Both the position numbers and the translations under genes were made by a program. This document shows, one piece after another, positions 62,557 to 64,000 of a stretch of 64,000 nucleotides of DNA (the first letter of the stretch is position 1; each line of letters opens with the position of its first letter). Below the pieces are notes generated by a model that saw nothing but the letters and a program-made list of their open reading frames with translations, was not told where the DNA came from and did not search any database. Source of the DNA: Cohnella sp. OV330 (lineage in GTDB: Bacteria > Bacillota > Bacilli > Paenibacillales > Paenibacillaceae); NCBI RefSeq assembly GCF_900112065.1, contig NZ_FOKE01000005.1, positions 124,001 to 188,000 on the forward strand, in the 5' to 3' direction.

Positions 62557-62597
62557 CCCGCCTTCGTGACGGCGCCAGGCGCCGTCACGAAGGCGGG
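62557..62597 (-). other. 20-bp perfect palindrome after the binding-protein gene
   Basis: CCCGCCTTCGTGACGGCGCC is followed after one base by its exact reverse complement. It starts 9 bases after the binding-protein stop. No T-run follows on the minus strand, so it is more likely to be an mRNA 3'-end protector or processing site than a factor-independent terminator. Confidence 0.7.
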
Positions 62598-62605
62598 GCG
62601 TAAGG

Positions 62606-64000
62606 TCATCCCCCGATCGTGCTCTCGTAAGTCGCGTTAAAGTCCGCCCACAGCTGCGTATACGCTTTGTTCATGTCGTCGAGTCCGCTCTTTTGGATCG
62701 AACCCACCATCGTCGTCCAAGAGCTCTCGAATTCGTCGTCGCTCTTGCTCATGACGATCTTCGGCAGGTTTTTGCGCCAAGCGTCGTCGATCTTCTGCTG
62801 CTGCACCTTCACGCTCTCAGGCGGCGTGAGCTGCCACAGGTACCCGGGCACGAAGTTGACCGGAGGCAGGAAGTCCGCCCACACCTGCTTGCCGTATGCG
62901 GCCAGCGTCGCTTTGGTCGTGTCGTCGTACGTCTGCACGACGGAATCCTTGGTGAGCGGCGTCGCGTAGTCGCCGTCCGCGAGCTTGGCGCCGTTGCCGA
63001 TGCCGAACCACGGCATCCCGCCCGTGCCGGTGCTCTTGAAGCCGCGCTTGTAGTCGACGTCGGGATCCGAGCTGCGCTGCGCGAGCAAGCCTTCGGCCAC
63101 CGTTCTCTTGCCATCCTGCACCGTATAATCTTCGCTCTCGATGCCCCACTGCGTCAGCACTTGCCCTTCGTCGGAGAACAGGTAGTCGATGAACTGGATG
63201 ATGCGCTCCGGGTTTTTGGCGCCGGCGCTGATCGTCCACGAGAGGCCGCCGCCCGCCGTCGGCGTCATGGCGTTAGAGTGGTCGTCGACGTTCTCGTTGG
63301 CGTAGATCGGCAGATGGGCGTAGGTGCTGCCCGGCTTGCCTGCGGCGCGCAGCGCCTTCTCCGAATCCCCGAGGAACCAACCCGGCGCATAAGCGGCGAG
63401 CACGCGGCCTTGGGAGATTTTCGCCTGGATACTGTCCAGCGAGAACGCTTCCTTATCGAACAATCCGTCGCGGTAAAGCTTGTTCAGGAACTTATAATAG
63501 CTCTTGGCGTCGTCGGTTACGGGAATGTAGTTGACGTCCCCATTGTCCTGGACTTTGAAGTTGCCGTTGTCCGGCCAGCCGTTGGAGCTGACGATCGGAT
63601 TGTTGAAGGAGATGTTCATCGTATAGCTGAGCATCGCGGCGGCGAAGCCGATCGTGTCCTTGCCGTCCACTTTGGGATGCTTTTCTTTGTAAGCCTTGAT
63701 GAGCTCGTACAGCTGGTCGAGCGTCTTCACCTGCGGATAACCCGCTTCCTTCAGCACGTCTTGCTGGATAATGAAGTTGCCCGTCGCGTCCGGCGAGGCT
63801 TCCTGGCTGGCGTTGACGTTGTATAGGGCGTAGATTTTACCGTCCTTGTCCTTCAGCAGGTTGTAGTACTTGCCGAATTTCTCCTTAATATGCGGGCCGT
63901 ATTGATCGATGAGATCGTTCAGCGGTATGATCGCGCCGGCGTCTTTGTACTTTTGCGTGTACTTGGGGTCGAGCGAGATGATGTCGGGATAGTCGTTCGA
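62606..64000 (-). CDS. Oligosaccharide ABC transporter substrate-binding protein, N-terminus outside window
   Basis: The frame is open from 64000 to the stop at 62606, giving the last 464 residues; the signal peptide and lipobox lie beyond the edge. The visible part shows the family segments YPDIISLDPKY, KIYALYNVNASQEASPDATGNFIIQQDVLKEAGYPQVKTLDQLYELI and GGGLSWTISAGAKNPERIIQFIDYLFS. These are typical of large sugar-binding proteins that work with LplB/LplC permeases. It lies upstream of the kinase, response regulator, GH78 and GH42 genes, so a rhamnose-containing oligosaccharide is the likely ligand. Permease genes, if present, should be just outside the window. Confidence 0.92.
   Translation of the reverse strand, partial: SNDYPDIISLDPKYTQKYKDAGAIIPLNDLIDQYGPHIKEKFGKYYNLLKDKDGKIYALYNVNASQEASPDATGNFIIQQDVLKEAGYPQVKTLDQLYELIKAYKEKHPKVDGKDTIGFAAAMLSYTMNISFNNPIVSSNGWPDNGNFKVQDNGDVNYIPVTDDAKSYYKFLNKLYRDGLFDKEAFSLDSIQAKISQGRVLAAYAPGWFLGDSEKALRAAGKPGSTYAHLPIYANENVDDHSNAMTPTAGGGLSWTISAGAKNPERIIQFIDYLFSDEGQVLTQWGIESEDYTVQDGKRTVAEGLLAQRSSDPDVDYKRGFKSTGTGGMPWFGIGNGAKLADGDYATPLTKDSVVQTYDDTTKATLAAYGKQVWADFLPPVNFVPGYLWQLTPPESVKVQQQKIDDAWRKNLPKIVMSKSDDEFESSWTTMVGSIQKSGLDDMNKAYTQLWADFNATYESTIGG

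Overview
The window reads as chromosome of a GC-rich, spore-forming, plant-polysaccharide-degrading Firmicute of the Paenibacillaceae type (Paenibacillus or Cohnella-like). The grounds are: alpha/beta-type small acid-soluble spore protein and YtaF genes, strong GGAGG ribosome binding sites, lipobox lipoproteins, LplB/LplC-type sugar permeases paired with YesM/YesN-type two-component systems, and a polA-mutM-ytaF-coaE housekeeping string. Species cannot be settled from sequence reading alone. Most genes are on the minus strand.

Layout. 1-9721: a sugar-uptake locus (response regulator, histidine kinase, solute-binding lipoprotein, two permeases), a GH42 beta-galactosidase and a divergent AraC regulator. 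9722-10368: a tRNA-Ala(GGC) gene followed by two tandem elements that copy the tRNA 3' end. 10464-18736: nrdR, a spore protein gene, lytic transglycosylase, coaE, ytaF, mutM, polA and a membrane acyltransferase. 18927-21331: a secreted copper-amine-oxidase-N/PKD protein and a 51-bp tandem repeat. 21368-28153: the phosphate operon pstS-C-A-B-B-phoU behind a Pho box, preceded by a soluble CBS-MCP protein. 28381-31019: the queuosine operon queC-D-E-F under a preQ1-I riboswitch. 31102-34889: a surface redox group (regulatory-like lipoprotein, PQQ-type beta-propeller lipoprotein, divergent CuA cupredoxin lipoprotein). 35015-48526: a xyloglucan locus (FAD oxidoreductase, YesN, YesM, LplB, LplC, solute-binding protein, very large GH74 enzyme). 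48938-53317: two Gfo/Idh/MocA dehydrogenases, a TIM-barrel isomerase and a divergent AraC regulator. 53353-54886: an RsgA-family GTPase and a tiny stand-alone gene. 54894-64000: a rhamnoside locus (GH42, GH78, YesN, YesM, solute-binding protein running off the window).

How the genes fit together. Three glycan loci each combine an extracellular sensor kinase, an AraC-type response regulator, a sugar-binding lipoprotein and glycosidases. Two of them include permeases; the third is cut by the window edge. No ATPase gene accompanies the permeases, which is usual for systems that share an MsmK/MsmX-type ATPase encoded elsewhere. Palindromes lie between solute-binding protein genes and the next genes, which would let the binding protein be made in excess.

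Most unusual sites: tandem elements of about 150 bp after tRNA-Ala that carry the tRNA 3' end in direct and inverted copies, with inverted-repeat arms that change together between units; a 25-codon gene with consensus promoter, ribosome binding site and terminator; a dispersed palindromic repeat family; and a CuA lipoprotein beside a quinoprotein-like lipoprotein in a Gram-positive.
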